Shown here: positions 15,464-24,094 of the stretch, piece after piece | Numbering within the stretch: the stretch's first letter is position 1 | How the letters are laid out: every line of letters begins with the position of its first letter | Assembly (NCBI RefSeq): GCF_000429665.1 | Contig: NZ_AUCH01000003.1 | Location: 62,001-126,000 of the forward strand | Reading direction: 5' to 3' | From: Azovibrio restrictus DSM 23866 | Lineage (GTDB): Bacteria; Pseudomonadota; Gammaproteobacteria; Burkholderiales; Rhodocyclaceae | DNA length: 64,000 nucleotides | Notes under the pieces: model-generated | Seen by the model: the letters and a program-made list of their open reading frames with translations, nothing else | The model's database searches: none | What the model was told of the DNA's origin: nothing | Position numbers and translations under genes: made by a program

Positions 15464-17092
15464 ATGCTGACAACAACACAGACCAGGGGTGCCGGCCTGA
15501 CCCTGCAGGCAGACGAGAGCGGTACCGCCCTGCTGGCCTCGGTGGAACCCGTGGCCGATGCGGGCAGTGTCGATGAAGACTGGCTGCGCCAGCAGGTGGA
15601 GGCCCTGGGTTACGGCCAGTTCCGCTACCTGCCGGAAGCCGCCACCCTGCTCCTGGGGCACTACAATGCCGGCCGGGCCGTGGCGGCCCTGCGGCTGGCG
15701 GAAGCCGTGGATGCCCAGCTGGAGATCCAGGTTTCCAAGGACGCCATGGAAGCCGCCCTGGACATCACCCCGGCCCAGGGGGGCAGCCCGGTGAGCAAGA
15801 CTCAGGTACTCGCCGCCCTGGCCGAGAAGGGCATCACCGAAGGCATCCTGCTCGACGAAATCAACCAGGCCATCGCCGCTGGCGAAGCCCGGGGCCTGGT
15901 GATCGCCCGGGGCCGCCCCCCCGAGCACGGCCAGGACGGTTACTTCGAGAGCCTGATTCCCGCAGCCCGGGACAGGAAGCCCAGGCTGACCCAGAGCGGC
16001 CAGATCGACTACCGGGACATGGGCGACATCCTCGTGGTGCACCCGGACGATCCCCTGATGCGCCGGCACCGGGCCACACCCGGCACTCCCGGCACCACGG
16101 TGCTGGGTAATCCCATCCCCCCCAGGCCGGGCAAGGACGTGATGTACGCCACCAAACTCCAGGGCGTCAGCATTGCCCAGGGCGATCCCGACCTGCTGCT
16201 GGCCAGCCAGACCGGCCAGCCGGTGCAGCTCAAGGACGGCATGATGGTGGAACCGGTGTTCTCCCTGCCCGCGGTCAACATGGCCAGCGGCAATGTGAAT
16301 TTCGACGGCAGCGTGGTCATCAAGGGGGACGTGAGCGCGGGCATGACCGTCAAGGCCAGCGGCGACATCGAGGTAGGCGGGGTGGTGGAAAACGCCCACC
16401 TGGAAGCCGGCGGCAGCATCCACGTCAAGGGCGGGGTGCTGGGCGCCATCGACCAGAAGAGCGGGGCCGACTACAGCATCCGCTGCGCTCACGACTTCCA
16501 TGCCGCCTACGCTCAGAAGGCCCGGATCGAGGCGGGCGACAGCATCTTCATCGACGACATGGCCATGCAGTGCGAACTCACCGCCGGCCAGCACGTGAAG
16601 GTGGGCAAGGCCAAGCGCGGCCACATCATCGGCGGCCGCATCCAGGCCATGCTCTCCATCACCGCCCGGGTTCTGGGAGCCCCGAACCGCATCGCCACCC
16701 ACTGCCACATCGGGGTGAATCCCAGCCTGCAGAAACAGGCCAGGGAACTGGCGGGGCAAAGGGACACCCAGGAAAACCAGTTGCTGGAGATCAGCAAGCT
16801 GCTGGAATTCGCCCGCCAGCACCCGGAACGGCTGCGCCCGGAAATGGTGGCCAAGGCCCGTCAGACCGCCGCCAACCTGTCGGCGGAAATCGCCCGCCTG
16901 CGGGACGAGGAAAAAGCCCTGGCCGACCAGATCGCCCTGGCCCAGGGCGCCCGGGTACTGGCCGAAGAAACCCTGCACGAGGGGGTGGAAGTGTACCTGG
17001 GCAGCCTCCATTACAAGGTGGTCGGCGACCACGGGGCCGGGCAGGTGGCCCTGGGCGACGGCGCCCTGGAACTGTCGGCCCCCCAGGCCTAG
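15464..17092 (+). CDS. fapA: FapA family (DUF342) polymer-forming-like protein
   Basis: The 542-residue protein has an N-terminal ~170-residue region followed by the FapA/DUF342 right-handed beta-helix part (VNFDGSVVIKGDVSAGMTVKASGDIEVGG, seen as repeated G-D/V-x-x-G turns at about 270-400). A coiled-coil region follows at about 425-495 (TQENQLLEISKLLEF; AEIARLRDEEKALADQI). FapA proteins influence flagellar assembly or positioning in several proteobacteria. No flagellar genes flank it, but a sigma-28-like promoter lies upstream, consistent with that role. No signal peptide. It may be co-transcribed with mobA. Confidence 0.85.
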   Translation: MLTTTQTRGAGLTLQADESGTALLASVEPVADAGSVDEDWLRQQVEALGYGQFRYLPEAATLLLGHYNAGRAVAALRLAEAVDAQLEIQVSKDAMEAALDITPAQGGSPVSKTQVLAALAEKGITEGILLDEINQAIAAGEARGLVIARGRPPEHGQDGYFESLIPAARDRKPRLTQSGQIDYRDMGDILVVHPDDPLMRRHRATPGTPGTTVLGNPIPPRPGKDVMYATKLQGVSIAQGDPDLLLASQTGQPVQLKDGMMVEPVFSLPAVNMASGNVNFDGSVVIKGDVSAGMTVKASGDIEVGGVVENAHLEAGGSIHVKGGVLGAIDQKSGADYSIRCAHDFHAAYAQKARIEAGDSIFIDDMAMQCELTAGQHVKVGKAKRGHIIGGRIQAMLSITARVLGAPNRIATHCHIGVNPSLQKQARELAGQRDTQENQLLEISKLLEFARQHPERLRPEMVAKARQTAANLSAEIARLRDEEKALADQIALAQGARVLAEETLHEGVEVYLGSLHYKVVGDHGAGQVALGDGALELSAPQA

Positions 17093-17103
17093 AAAAGCTC
17101 CCA

Positions 17104-17769
17104 ATGCCCATCCCGCTCTCTGACACCAGACAGCCACAGCCTTGCGGCACCCCGCCCGAACCCCGCCCGCCCATCACCGGCCTGCTCCTGGCCGGCGGCC
17201 AGAGCCGGCGCATGGGACACCAGGACAAGGGACTGCAGCTCCTGGGCGGCAAGCCCATGGCCCAATGGGTGCTGGAGCGTCTGGCGCCCCAGGTGGACCA
17301 GCTTTGCATCAGCGCCAACCAGAACCAGGACCGTTACGCCACCCTGGGAAGCCCCTATGCCGCCCCGGTACTTCCTGACCGGCTCCCCGACCACCCGGGC
17401 CCCCTGGCAGGCCTGCACGCAGCCCTGAGCCAGATCCGGACGCCGCTCCTGGTCAGCGTGCCTTGCGATTCCCCCTTCCTGCCCCCGGACCTGGTCTCCC
17501 GTCTGTTCCTGGCCCTCCAGCAGGAGGGCAGCGACCTGGCCGTGGCCCGTTGCGGGGAACGCAGCCACCCGGTGTTCTGCCTCTGCCGTCGGGAACTGCT
17601 CCCCGGCCTGGAGGATTTTCTGCTGCGGGGCGAGCGCAAGGTCAGCCTCTGGCACGGGACCCTGCGGGTGGCGGAAGTCCCCTTCGACGACCGACCGGAG
17701 GCTTTCCTCAACCTCAATACCGAAGCGGAGCTGCAGGCCATCCGGGAGAGCCTGGCCGCGCCGGACTGA
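17104..17769 (+). CDS. mobA: Molybdenum cofactor guanylyltransferase
   Basis: MobA transfers GMP from GTP to molybdopterin to make the bis-MGD cofactor of DMSO-reductase-type enzymes. The 221-residue protein has the nucleotide motif GLLLAGGQSRRMGHQDKGL at about 26-44, PDHPGPLAGLHAAL, and VPCDSPFLP with the metal-binding Asp. I took ATG 17104, 11 bp after fapA, giving an N-terminal extension of about 24 residues; the ribosome site is weak. It converges with the histidine kinase gene, whose stop lies 10 bp away. Confidence 0.92.
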   Translation: MPIPLSDTRQPQPCGTPPEPRPPITGLLLAGGQSRRMGHQDKGLQLLGGKPMAQWVLERLAPQVDQLCISANQNQDRYATLGSPYAAPVLPDRLPDHPGPLAGLHAALSQIRTPLLVSVPCDSPFLPPDLVSRLFLALQQEGSDLAVARCGERSHPVFCLCRRELLPGLEDFLLRGERKVSLWHGTLRVAEVPFDDRPEAFLNLNTEAELQAIRESLAAPD

Positions 17770-17778
17770 GCACTCCCC

Positions 17779-20418
17779 TCAGACGGGGGGAATCTCCCGC
17801 CACAGGCGCACCATGATTTCCAGCAAGCGGTGCGGAGGTATGGGCTTGTGCAGCACCGGCCAGCCGGCAGCCGCAAAAGCGTCGATCTGCTCCCGGGAAG
17901 TGTCGCCGGTGACGATCACGGCCCGGATCGGGCGGCCCAGCTGGCGGCGCACGGTATTGAGCAGCTCGATGCCGTTCAGCTCCCCGGGCATGCGGAAGTC
18001 GGTGACGAAGAAATCCGCCCGGGCAATGACCGGATCCGCCAGGGCGCTTTCGCCATCGGGGAAATAGCGCAGGCTGATGTCGTGACTGCCCAGCCAGGCT
18101 TCCAGAGCGCCGGCCACCAGGGGATCATCCTCCACCAGCACGCACAGGCAGCCCTTGAGCACGCCGAAATCCTCCTGCCGGGGGGCGGCCGCTTCCAGCC
18201 GGGCCGGCTCCAGCCGCTGCCCGCTCACCAGGGGAATGCTGATCTCGAAGGCGGTGCCCCGACCATAGCGGGACTGGCAGCTCAGGCCGTACCCGAGCAG
18301 GTCCGCCATGCGGCGCACGATGGAGAGCCCCAGGCCCAGCCCCCGGCCCCGGTCCCGCTGGGGATTGTCCACCTGATAGAACTCATCGTAGATGCGGGGC
18401 AACTGGTCCTCGCGGATACCTATCCCCGTATCCCACACCTGGATCACCAACTGCCCCCGGCGCATCCGGGTCCCCACCAGCACCCCACCCCACTCGGTGT
18501 AGCGGATGGCGTTACCCACCAGATTGCGCAGCAATCCCATGAGCAGCCCCAGGTCGGTCTCGAAGATCAGCGGCCGGGAGGGGAAGAAAAGCTTGAAACG
18601 CAGGTCCTTTTCCAGGGCGAGGGAGGCGAACTCGCTCTCGATGCGCTGGAAGATCTCGTAGATTTCCACCGGTGCCAGCTGCGGCGTCACCACCCCCGCG
18701 TCCAGCTTGGAAATGTCCAGCAAGGCGTCGAGCAGTTCCCCCAGGGCCTTGGTGGCCAGACCCAGGTTATGGGCGATTTTCTTCTGATCCTCGTTCAGGG
18801 GGGTGCGCCCCAGGGCCGAAATGAACAGGTTGCTGGCCTGGAGCGGCTGGCGCAGGTCGTGACTGGCAGCGGCCAGAAAGCGGGATTTGGCCACGTTGGC
18901 AGCTTCCGCAGCCTGTTTGGCGGCGAGCAGGTCCGATTCTGCCTGGCGCCGTTCGGTGATGTCGGTCAGGGTACCGGACATCATGATTGCCCGCCCCCGG
19001 GCATCCCGCTCCACCACCCGCCCCTGGGTCAGCAGCCAGCGCCACTTGCCGGCCCGGGACTTGGCCCGGAACTCCAGCCGGTGGAAAGGAATCTTGCCCT
19101 TCAGGTGGCGGCGCATGGAGGCGCGCATGCGGGGCAGGTCGTCCGGATGGATGTGCTGGGGCCACTGGCGCTGGCGCAGGGGGGAGTCGTCGGGACTGTA
19201 GCCAAGGATGGCATCGAAACGGGAACTGGCGGAAAACTGCCGGGCCGGGATGTTCCACTCCCAGAATCCCTGGTCCGAGCCCTCGATGATGCGCCGGTAG
19301 CGGGCATCCCCGTCACGCATGGCTTCCGCCAGACGCCGGCGGCGCTCCACGGCCACGAGCAGGAGCAGCAGCAGCACCAAGCCGGCAGCTTCCACCCGCA
19401 TTTCGCCCAGCACCTGCAGCCCCAGCTCCCGCCCATCGGCTATGCACAGCACCCGCCAGGGGGCCTCCTGCAGGTCCCGGCCGCAGGCCAGCCAGCCCTC
19501 GCGTTTCAGGCACTCCCCGGACGGATGACTGAGCAGGGCCTCGGCCTGCCCCGCAAACTCCGGGGGCAGCAGTTCCGAGAGCATCTGCACCCGACGGCCG
19601 GAGATGCCGCCGGAGGAAGCCAGCACCTGACCACTGCGGTTCACAATGTACAGGGTGCCCTGGGAGGTCCGCTGCCCCCGCAGGTAGCGCTCCAGGGTGG
19701 TCAGGGTGAAGTCCAGGGCGACGATGCCGCGGAAACGCCCCAGCTCGTCATAGACCGGCGCCACCAGGGAGGTCATCAGCCCCTGGCCAGCCTGGTCCGG
19801 GTAGGCGTCCTGCCAGCGGATCTGGTGCCCTGGATTCCGCTGGGGCCCCATGGAGGCAAACAGGGGATGGGTGAGGAAAGTGTCGCTCCACTTCAGACGC
19901 TCCGCCATCTCCGCGCCCTTGTAGGGGTAGAGGCTGGTGAAGCCCTGGGCCGAGGTGTAGTAGATCCAGCTGGCCTCGGCCACACTCTCGCGCACATCGG
20001 CCATCAGGGGCGTCAGGGCCAGGGCGGCCGCCATTTCCCGAGCCCGGTCGGTGCCCGCTTCGGGCAGTCCGCCCTTGCCGAACAGATAGGCGCCCAGGCG
20101 GGCCGGATGCTCGGGGGGCAGCCCGGTGGTGACGAAACCGCCCGGGCGCGCTTCCAGAATCGCCATGGCGCTCACCGGCGGCGCACTGTCACTGCGTTGC
20201 AGCTCCCGCTCCGCCCCGGTGCGCAGGATGCGCAGGCTGGTCAGGGCCCCGTGGGCCGTGGCATCCACCCCGGCCGCCATGGTCTGCAGGCTCTGGCGGG
20301 ACTGGGCCAGGGTCTGCTCCACCCGGTCGGTCCACAGCTGATAGAAGCCGAACCCCGCGCCGGCCAGCACGACCCCGCTGATCAGCAGGCTACCCAAGCG
20401 ACGGGCGGGGGTACTCAC
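17779..20418 (-). CDS. Hybrid sensor histidine kinase (Cache-PAS-HisKA-HATPase-REC)
   Basis: The 879-residue membrane kinase has a first helix at about 8-26, a large periplasmic double-Cache sensor (about 30-335, with FRGIVALDFTLTTLERYL), and a second helix at about 340-358 (AAGLVLLLLLLVAV). A PAS/PAC domain at about 370-495 follows. The HisKA domain has phospho-acceptor His520 in AASHDLRQPLQ. The HATPase has N box NLVGNAIRYTEWGG and G boxes DTGIGI and RGLGLGLSIV. The receiver domain has Asp807 in VTDFRMPG. It probably senses a small ligand. No cognate DNA-binding regulator is adjacent; the upstream same-strand neighbour is a bacteriohemerythrin 130 bp away. Confidence 0.92.
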   Translation of the reverse strand: MSTPARRLGSLLISGVVLAGAGFGFYQLWTDRVEQTLAQSRQSLQTMAAGVDATAHGALTSLRILRTGAERELQRSDSAPPVSAMAILEARPGGFVTTGLPPEHPARLGAYLFGKGGLPEAGTDRAREMAAALALTPLMADVRESVAEASWIYYTSAQGFTSLYPYKGAEMAERLKWSDTFLTHPLFASMGPQRNPGHQIRWQDAYPDQAGQGLMTSLVAPVYDELGRFRGIVALDFTLTTLERYLRGQRTSQGTLYIVNRSGQVLASSGGISGRRVQMLSELLPPEFAGQAEALLSHPSGECLKREGWLACGRDLQEAPWRVLCIADGRELGLQVLGEMRVEAAGLVLLLLLLVAVERRRRLAEAMRDGDARYRRIIEGSDQGFWEWNIPARQFSASSRFDAILGYSPDDSPLRQRQWPQHIHPDDLPRMRASMRRHLKGKIPFHRLEFRAKSRAGKWRWLLTQGRVVERDARGRAIMMSGTLTDITERRQAESDLLAAKQAAEAANVAKSRFLAAASHDLRQPLQASNLFISALGRTPLNEDQKKIAHNLGLATKALGELLDALLDISKLDAGVVTPQLAPVEIYEIFQRIESEFASLALEKDLRFKLFFPSRPLIFETDLGLLMGLLRNLVGNAIRYTEWGGVLVGTRMRRGQLVIQVWDTGIGIREDQLPRIYDEFYQVDNPQRDRGRGLGLGLSIVRRMADLLGYGLSCQSRYGRGTAFEISIPLVSGQRLEPARLEAAAPRQEDFGVLKGCLCVLVEDDPLVAGALEAWLGSHDISLRYFPDGESALADPVIARADFFVTDFRMPGELNGIELLNTVRRQLGRPIRAVIVTGDTSREQIDAFAAAGWPVLHKPIPPHRLLEIMVRLWREIPPV

Positions 20419-20548
20419 ACCAGGTTCCGCCGACCCGCAGGCCCGTTGCTGCCAAGCTTCATGCTCGTTCCACCCTCACGCAAATGAGGGTCAATTCTCG
20501 GGACTATCCGCTTGTCCTGTCAAACCCGGCAAGCACTTTTCCCGGGGA

Positions 20549-20950
20549 TCAGGCAGCAATCCCTTCCGGAACGTAGTTCACCTGGCGCATGTGCCAGGCC
20601 AGGGCGGCGTCCATGGTGGCGGCGTGATTGTCGAACCAGGCCGGCATTTCCCCCGCCACCACCCGCCCCAGGCCCGGGTTTCCCTTGCGGGCCATGGACA
20701 GGACGCTGCGCAGGGAAGCGAGCACCCGCTGATGCTCGCCCACATGGCAATGGAGGGGCGGGAAACCGCTTTCTTCCATCCAGCGGTTCTCCTGGGCGAA
20801 ATGGGCGTCGGTATGGTCGATCAGGGCTTCCAGGGCGGCAATGGCCTCCCCGTCCCCGGCCTGGGCCAGGGTGTTGACCAGGTCCACGAACTCCCGGTGA
20901 GTTGCATCCATGGGCTCGTGGCCCAGCTTATAACGGTCCTGCCATTCCAT
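20549..20950 (-). CDS. Bacteriohemerythrin (first copy)
   Basis: The 133-residue single-domain protein has all ligands of a di-iron O2-binding hemerythrin: HREF after GHEPMDAT, HTDAHFAQENRWM, HVGEHQRVL, and WFDNHAATMDAAL. I took ATG 20950, 8 nt after AAGGAA; the open frame upstream lacks any domain signal. It likely binds O2 in the cytoplasm for storage, delivery or sensing. A close paralogue sits at 58444-58848. It precedes the hybrid kinase gene on the same strand. Confidence 0.92.
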   Translation of the reverse strand: MEWQDRYKLGHEPMDATHREFVDLVNTLAQAGDGEAIAALEALIDHTDAHFAQENRWMEESGFPPLHCHVGEHQRVLASLRSVLSMARKGNPGLGRVVAGEMPAWFDNHAATMDAALAWHMRQVNYVPEGIAA

Positions 20951-21082
20951 GGGGCTGTTCCTTGTCGGTATTGTGGGGCGCGCCAACGCTTGCTGACGCG
21001 GGCCCGAGTCTTTCACCCTCCTGCCGGCCGAACCTTGATCTACCGCAAATTTCCGGCCCAGGGAAAAAAAGCACCCAAACCT

Positions 21083-21110
21083 TTGACGCAACAGTCGAAA
21101 TATGTATAAT
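21083..21110 (+). promoter_or_regulatory. Sigma-70 promoter for rplU-rpmA
   Basis: TTGACG (21083-21088) and an exact TATAAT (21105-21110) are spaced by 16 bp. Transcription from about 21117 gives a short leader ahead of rplU. The AAAAAAA run at 21064-21070 may act as an UP-like element. Confidence 0.82.
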
Positions 21111-21145
21111 CACGGGTCCTTTTATGCAGCTCTTTGGAGTCCAAC

Positions 21146-21457
21146 ATGTACGCGGTCGTAAAAACCGGTGGCAAGCAGTATCGTGTGAGCGCCGGCCAAA
21201 AACTTAAAGTAGAACAGATACCGGCAGACGTTGGCGCAGAAATCACCCTTGACCAGGTCCTCATGGTAGGCGAAGGCGAGAGCGTGAAGGTCGGCGCCCC
21301 CCTGGTTGCCGGGGCAGCCGTCAAGTGCACCGTGGTATCCCACGGTCGTCACGACAAGATCAAGATTTTCAAGATGCGCCGCCGCAAGCACTACCAGAAG
21401 CACCAGGGGCATCGTCAGAACTACACCGAACTGCGCATCGACAGCATCGCTGCCTGA
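21146..21457 (+). CDS. rplU: 50S ribosomal protein L21
   Basis: The 103-residue protein has the same length as E. coli L21 and begins MYAVVKTGGKQYRVSAGQ. The C-terminus carries the RNA-binding pattern KMRRRKHYQKHQGHRQNYTEL. I chose ATG 21146, six bases after GGAG, over an in-frame TTG at 21134. It leads the rplU-rpmA pair under its own promoter. Confidence 0.98.
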   Translation: MYAVVKTGGKQYRVSAGQKLKVEQIPADVGAEITLDQVLMVGEGESVKVGAPLVAGAAVKCTVVSHGRHDKIKIFKMRRRKHYQKHQGHRQNYTELRIDSIAA

Positions 21458-21478
21458 TCGGAACTGAAGGAGTAAGAC

Positions 21479-21742
21479 ATGGCACACAAAAAAGCTGGCG
21501 GTAGTTCCCGTAACGGCCGCGACTCAGAATCCAAACGGCTTGGCGTCAAGCGCTACGGCGGTCAGTTCGTGCTGGCCGGCAACATCATCGTGCGTCAGCG
21601 CGGCACCGAGTTCCACCCCGGTGAAGGCGTGGGTTGCGGCAAGGACCACACCCTGTTCGCCCTGACCGACGGCACCGTTCAGTTCGCCATCAAGGGCGCC
21701 AAGAACCGCCGCTTCGTCAGCATCGTCCCCGCCGCCGAATAA
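21479..21742 (+). CDS. rpmA: 50S ribosomal protein L27
   Basis: The 87-residue protein starts MAHKKAGGSSRNGRDSESK, the classical L27 N-terminus that reaches the peptidyl-transferase centre, with no N-terminal extension of the Firmicutes type. AAGGAG lies 7 nt before ATG. It follows rplU by 21 bp and ends at an intrinsic terminator before obgE. Confidence 0.98.
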   Translation: MAHKKAGGSSRNGRDSESKRLGVKRYGGQFVLAGNIIVRQRGTEFHPGEGVGCGKDHTLFALTDGTVQFAIKGAKNRRFVSIVPAAE

Positions 21743-21759
21743 CCGGCCCCCGGGATTGC

Positions 21760-21788
21760 AAAGCCCTATCCCCGGATAGGGCTTTTTT
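21760..21788 (+). terminator. Intrinsic terminator after rpmA
   Basis: AAAGCCCTATCC-CC-GGATAGGGCTTT forms a 12-bp hairpin followed by further T residues. obgE begins only 18 bp later, so obgE expression requires read-through or a promoter inside rpmA. Confidence 0.85.
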
Positions 21789-21806
21789 AGTTTGTAGGAA
21801 AGCCCC

Positions 21807-22892
21807 ATGAAATTCATCGACGAAGCAAAGGTTTACATCAAGGCCGGCGACGGCGGCAATGGCGTTGCTTCGTTCCGCCGGGAAAAATACATTCCCATGG
21901 GCGGTCCGGACGGCGGCGACGGCGGCCGGGGCGGCAGCATCTACATGCTGGCGGACCGCAACCTGAACACCCTGGTGGATTACCGCTACACCCGCAAGTT
22001 CCTGGCCCAGCGCGGCGAGAACGGCCGCGGCTCGGACTGCTACGGCGCCGCCGGCGAAGACATCGTCATGCGGGTCCCGGTGGGCACCGTGGTCTACGAC
22101 CTGAACACCGAGGAACTCCTGGCCGATCTGCCCCAGGACGGCATGAAAGTTCTGCTGGCCCGGGGCGGCAAGGGCGGCCTGGGCAACATCCACTTCAAGT
22201 CCAGCGTCAATCGTTCGCCGCGCAAGTGCACCAAGGGCGAAGAGGGCGAGGAATTCGAACTGCGCATGGAACTGCGGGTGCTCGCCGACGTGGGCCTGCT
22301 GGGCCTGCCCAACGCGGGCAAGAGCACTTTCATCCGTGCCGTTTCCGCCGCCCGCCCCAAGGTGGCCGACTATCCCTTCACCACCATGCACCCCAATCTG
22401 GGCGTGGTGCGTGTCGATGACAACCGCTCCTTCGTGATTGCCGATGTCCCGGGCCTGATCGAGGGGGCCGCCGACGGCGCCGGTCTGGGCATCCGCTTCC
22501 TGAAGCATTTGCAACGCACCCGGGTGCTGCTGCACCTAGTGGATCTGGCTCCCTTCGACCCGGAAGCCGATCCGGTGCGCGACGCCCACGCCATCGTCCA
22601 GGAACTGGAAAAGTACGACCCCAGCCTGGCGGCCAAACCCCGCTGGCTGCTGCTCAACAAGCTGGACCTGATTCCCGAGGAGGAACGGCAGCAGCGGGTG
22701 GATGACTTCGTCGCCGCCTACCGCCAGCTTTCCGGCTTCGACGGCCCCCACTTCGCCATCGCCGCCATTTCCGGCGAAGGCTGCAAGACCATCACCTACG
22801 CCCTGATGGAAGCCCTGGAGCACATGGAACCGCCGCTCCCCCTGGGCGATGACGACGACGAAACGGACAGCCCCGCTCCCGTACAGGAATGA
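21807..22892 (+). CDS. obgE: GTPase Obg (ribosome assembly / stress)
   Basis: The 361-residue essential GTPase has the glycine-rich Obg fold at 1-158 (IKAGDGGNGVASFRREK, GGPDGGDGGRGGSIY). The G domain follows with G1 LLGLPNAGKSTF, the G2 threonines, G3 DVPGLIEGA and G4 NKLDLI. It ends with a short acidic tail (GDDDDETDSP). It acts in 50S maturation. AGGAA lies 9 nt before ATG. The stop overlaps the proB start (ATGA). Confidence 0.97.
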   Translation: MKFIDEAKVYIKAGDGGNGVASFRREKYIPMGGPDGGDGGRGGSIYMLADRNLNTLVDYRYTRKFLAQRGENGRGSDCYGAAGEDIVMRVPVGTVVYDLNTEELLADLPQDGMKVLLARGGKGGLGNIHFKSSVNRSPRKCTKGEEGEEFELRMELRVLADVGLLGLPNAGKSTFIRAVSAARPKVADYPFTTMHPNLGVVRVDDNRSFVIADVPGLIEGAADGAGLGIRFLKHLQRTRVLLHLVDLAPFDPEADPVRDAHAIVQELEKYDPSLAAKPRWLLLNKLDLIPEEERQQRVDDFVAAYRQLSGFDGPHFAIAAISGEGCKTITYALMEALEHMEPPLPLGDDDDETDSPAPVQE

Positions 22893-24007
22893 CGACCACA
22901 CTCGCCCAAGCCCGCCGCCTCGTGGTCAAGGTGGGCTCCGCCCTGATCACAGCCAACGGCACCGGCATCGATCTCGAAGCCATCCGCGACTGGGCCCGCC
23001 AGATCGCCGCCCTGCGCGCCGACGGCCGCCAGGTCCTGCTGGTGTCCTCCGGCGCCATCGCCTGCGGCATGCAGCGCCTGGGCTGGACCAGCCGCCCCCG
23101 GGAAGTCCACGAACTGCAGGCCTGCGCCGCCGTGGGCCAGATGGGCCTGGCCCAGATCTACCAGGAAGCCTTCGGTCAGCACCAGCTCCACACCGCCCAG
23201 ATCCTGCTCACCCATGACGATCTGGCCGACAGGAAGCGCTACCTGAACGCCCGCACCACCCTCAACACCCTGCTGGAGCTGGGCGTGGTGCCCATCATCA
23301 ACGAGAACGACACGGTGGTCACCGACGAGATCAAGTTCGGTGACAACGACACCCTGGGCGCCCTGGTGGCCAACGCCGTGGAAGCCGACGCCCTGATCAT
23401 CCTCACCGACCAGCCCGGCCTGTACACCGCCGATCCGCGCAAGGACCCGGCCGCCACCCTGATCAGCGCGGCCGTGGCCGGCGACAGCCGCCTGGAAACC
23501 ATGGCCGGCGGCGCCGGTACCCGGGTCGGCACCGGCGGCATGATCACCAAGGTGCTGGCCGCCAAACGGGCGGCCCGGAGCGGCGCCCACACGGTAATCG
23601 CCAGCGGCCGGGAACGGTTGGTGATCCAGCGCCTAGCCGCCGGCGAATCCATCGGCACCCTGCTGGCCTCCCAGACCGAACCCCTGGCCGCCAAGAAACA
23701 GTGGCTGGCCGACCACCTGCAGACCGCCGGCCAGCTGTACCTGGACGAAGGGGCCTGGAAGGCCCTGGAGGATGGCCGGAGCCTGCTGCCCATCGGCATC
23801 ATTTCGGTGATCGGCGACTTCGAGCGGGGTGCCGCCGTGGCCTGCATCGCCCCCGACGGCCGGGAAGTGGCCCGGGGCCTGGCCAACTACGGCAGCTCCG
23901 ACGCCCGCCGCATCGCCCGCTGCGCCTCCCAGGACATCGAAGCCCAGCTGGGCTACGTGGCCGAACCGGAAATGATCCACCGGGACAACCTGATCCTCCT
24001 GGACTAA
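22889..24007 (+). CDS. proB: Glutamate 5-kinase
   Basis: ProB phosphorylates glutamate in the first committed step of proline synthesis and is feedback-inhibited by proline. The 372-residue protein has the amino-acid kinase domain (VVKVGSALIT, VSSGAIACGMQRLG, INENDTVVTDEIKFGDNDTLGALVA, GTGGMITKVLAA) and a C-terminal PUA domain at about 280-365 (GRSLLPIGIISVIGDFERGA). It overlaps obgE by four bases, the usual rplU-rpmA-obgE-proB order. proA is not in the window. Confidence 0.97.
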   Translation: MTTTLAQARRLVVKVGSALITANGTGIDLEAIRDWARQIAALRADGRQVLLVSSGAIACGMQRLGWTSRPREVHELQACAAVGQMGLAQIYQEAFGQHQLHTAQILLTHDDLADRKRYLNARTTLNTLLELGVVPIINENDTVVTDEIKFGDNDTLGALVANAVEADALIILTDQPGLYTADPRKDPAATLISAAVAGDSRLETMAGGAGTRVGTGGMITKVLAAKRAARSGAHTVIASGRERLVIQRLAAGESIGTLLASQTEPLAAKKQWLADHLQTAGQLYLDEGAWKALEDGRSLLPIGIISVIGDFERGAAVACIAPDGREVARGLANYGSSDARRIARCASQDIEAQLGYVAEPEMIHRDNLILLD

Positions 24008-24094
24008 TCCCATGCACACGGGAGAGCCCCCCCTGGCGTCCCGCCGACAGCCCCTGGGTCGCCTGGCCCGAAAACTGGCGCGGCCGGCCTGAGC

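Noticed and set aside
24012..24092. 26-residue open frame between proB and the flavoprotein gene
   Set aside because: No ribosome site, Arg/Pro-rich composition typical of GC-rich noise, and no recognisable motif.
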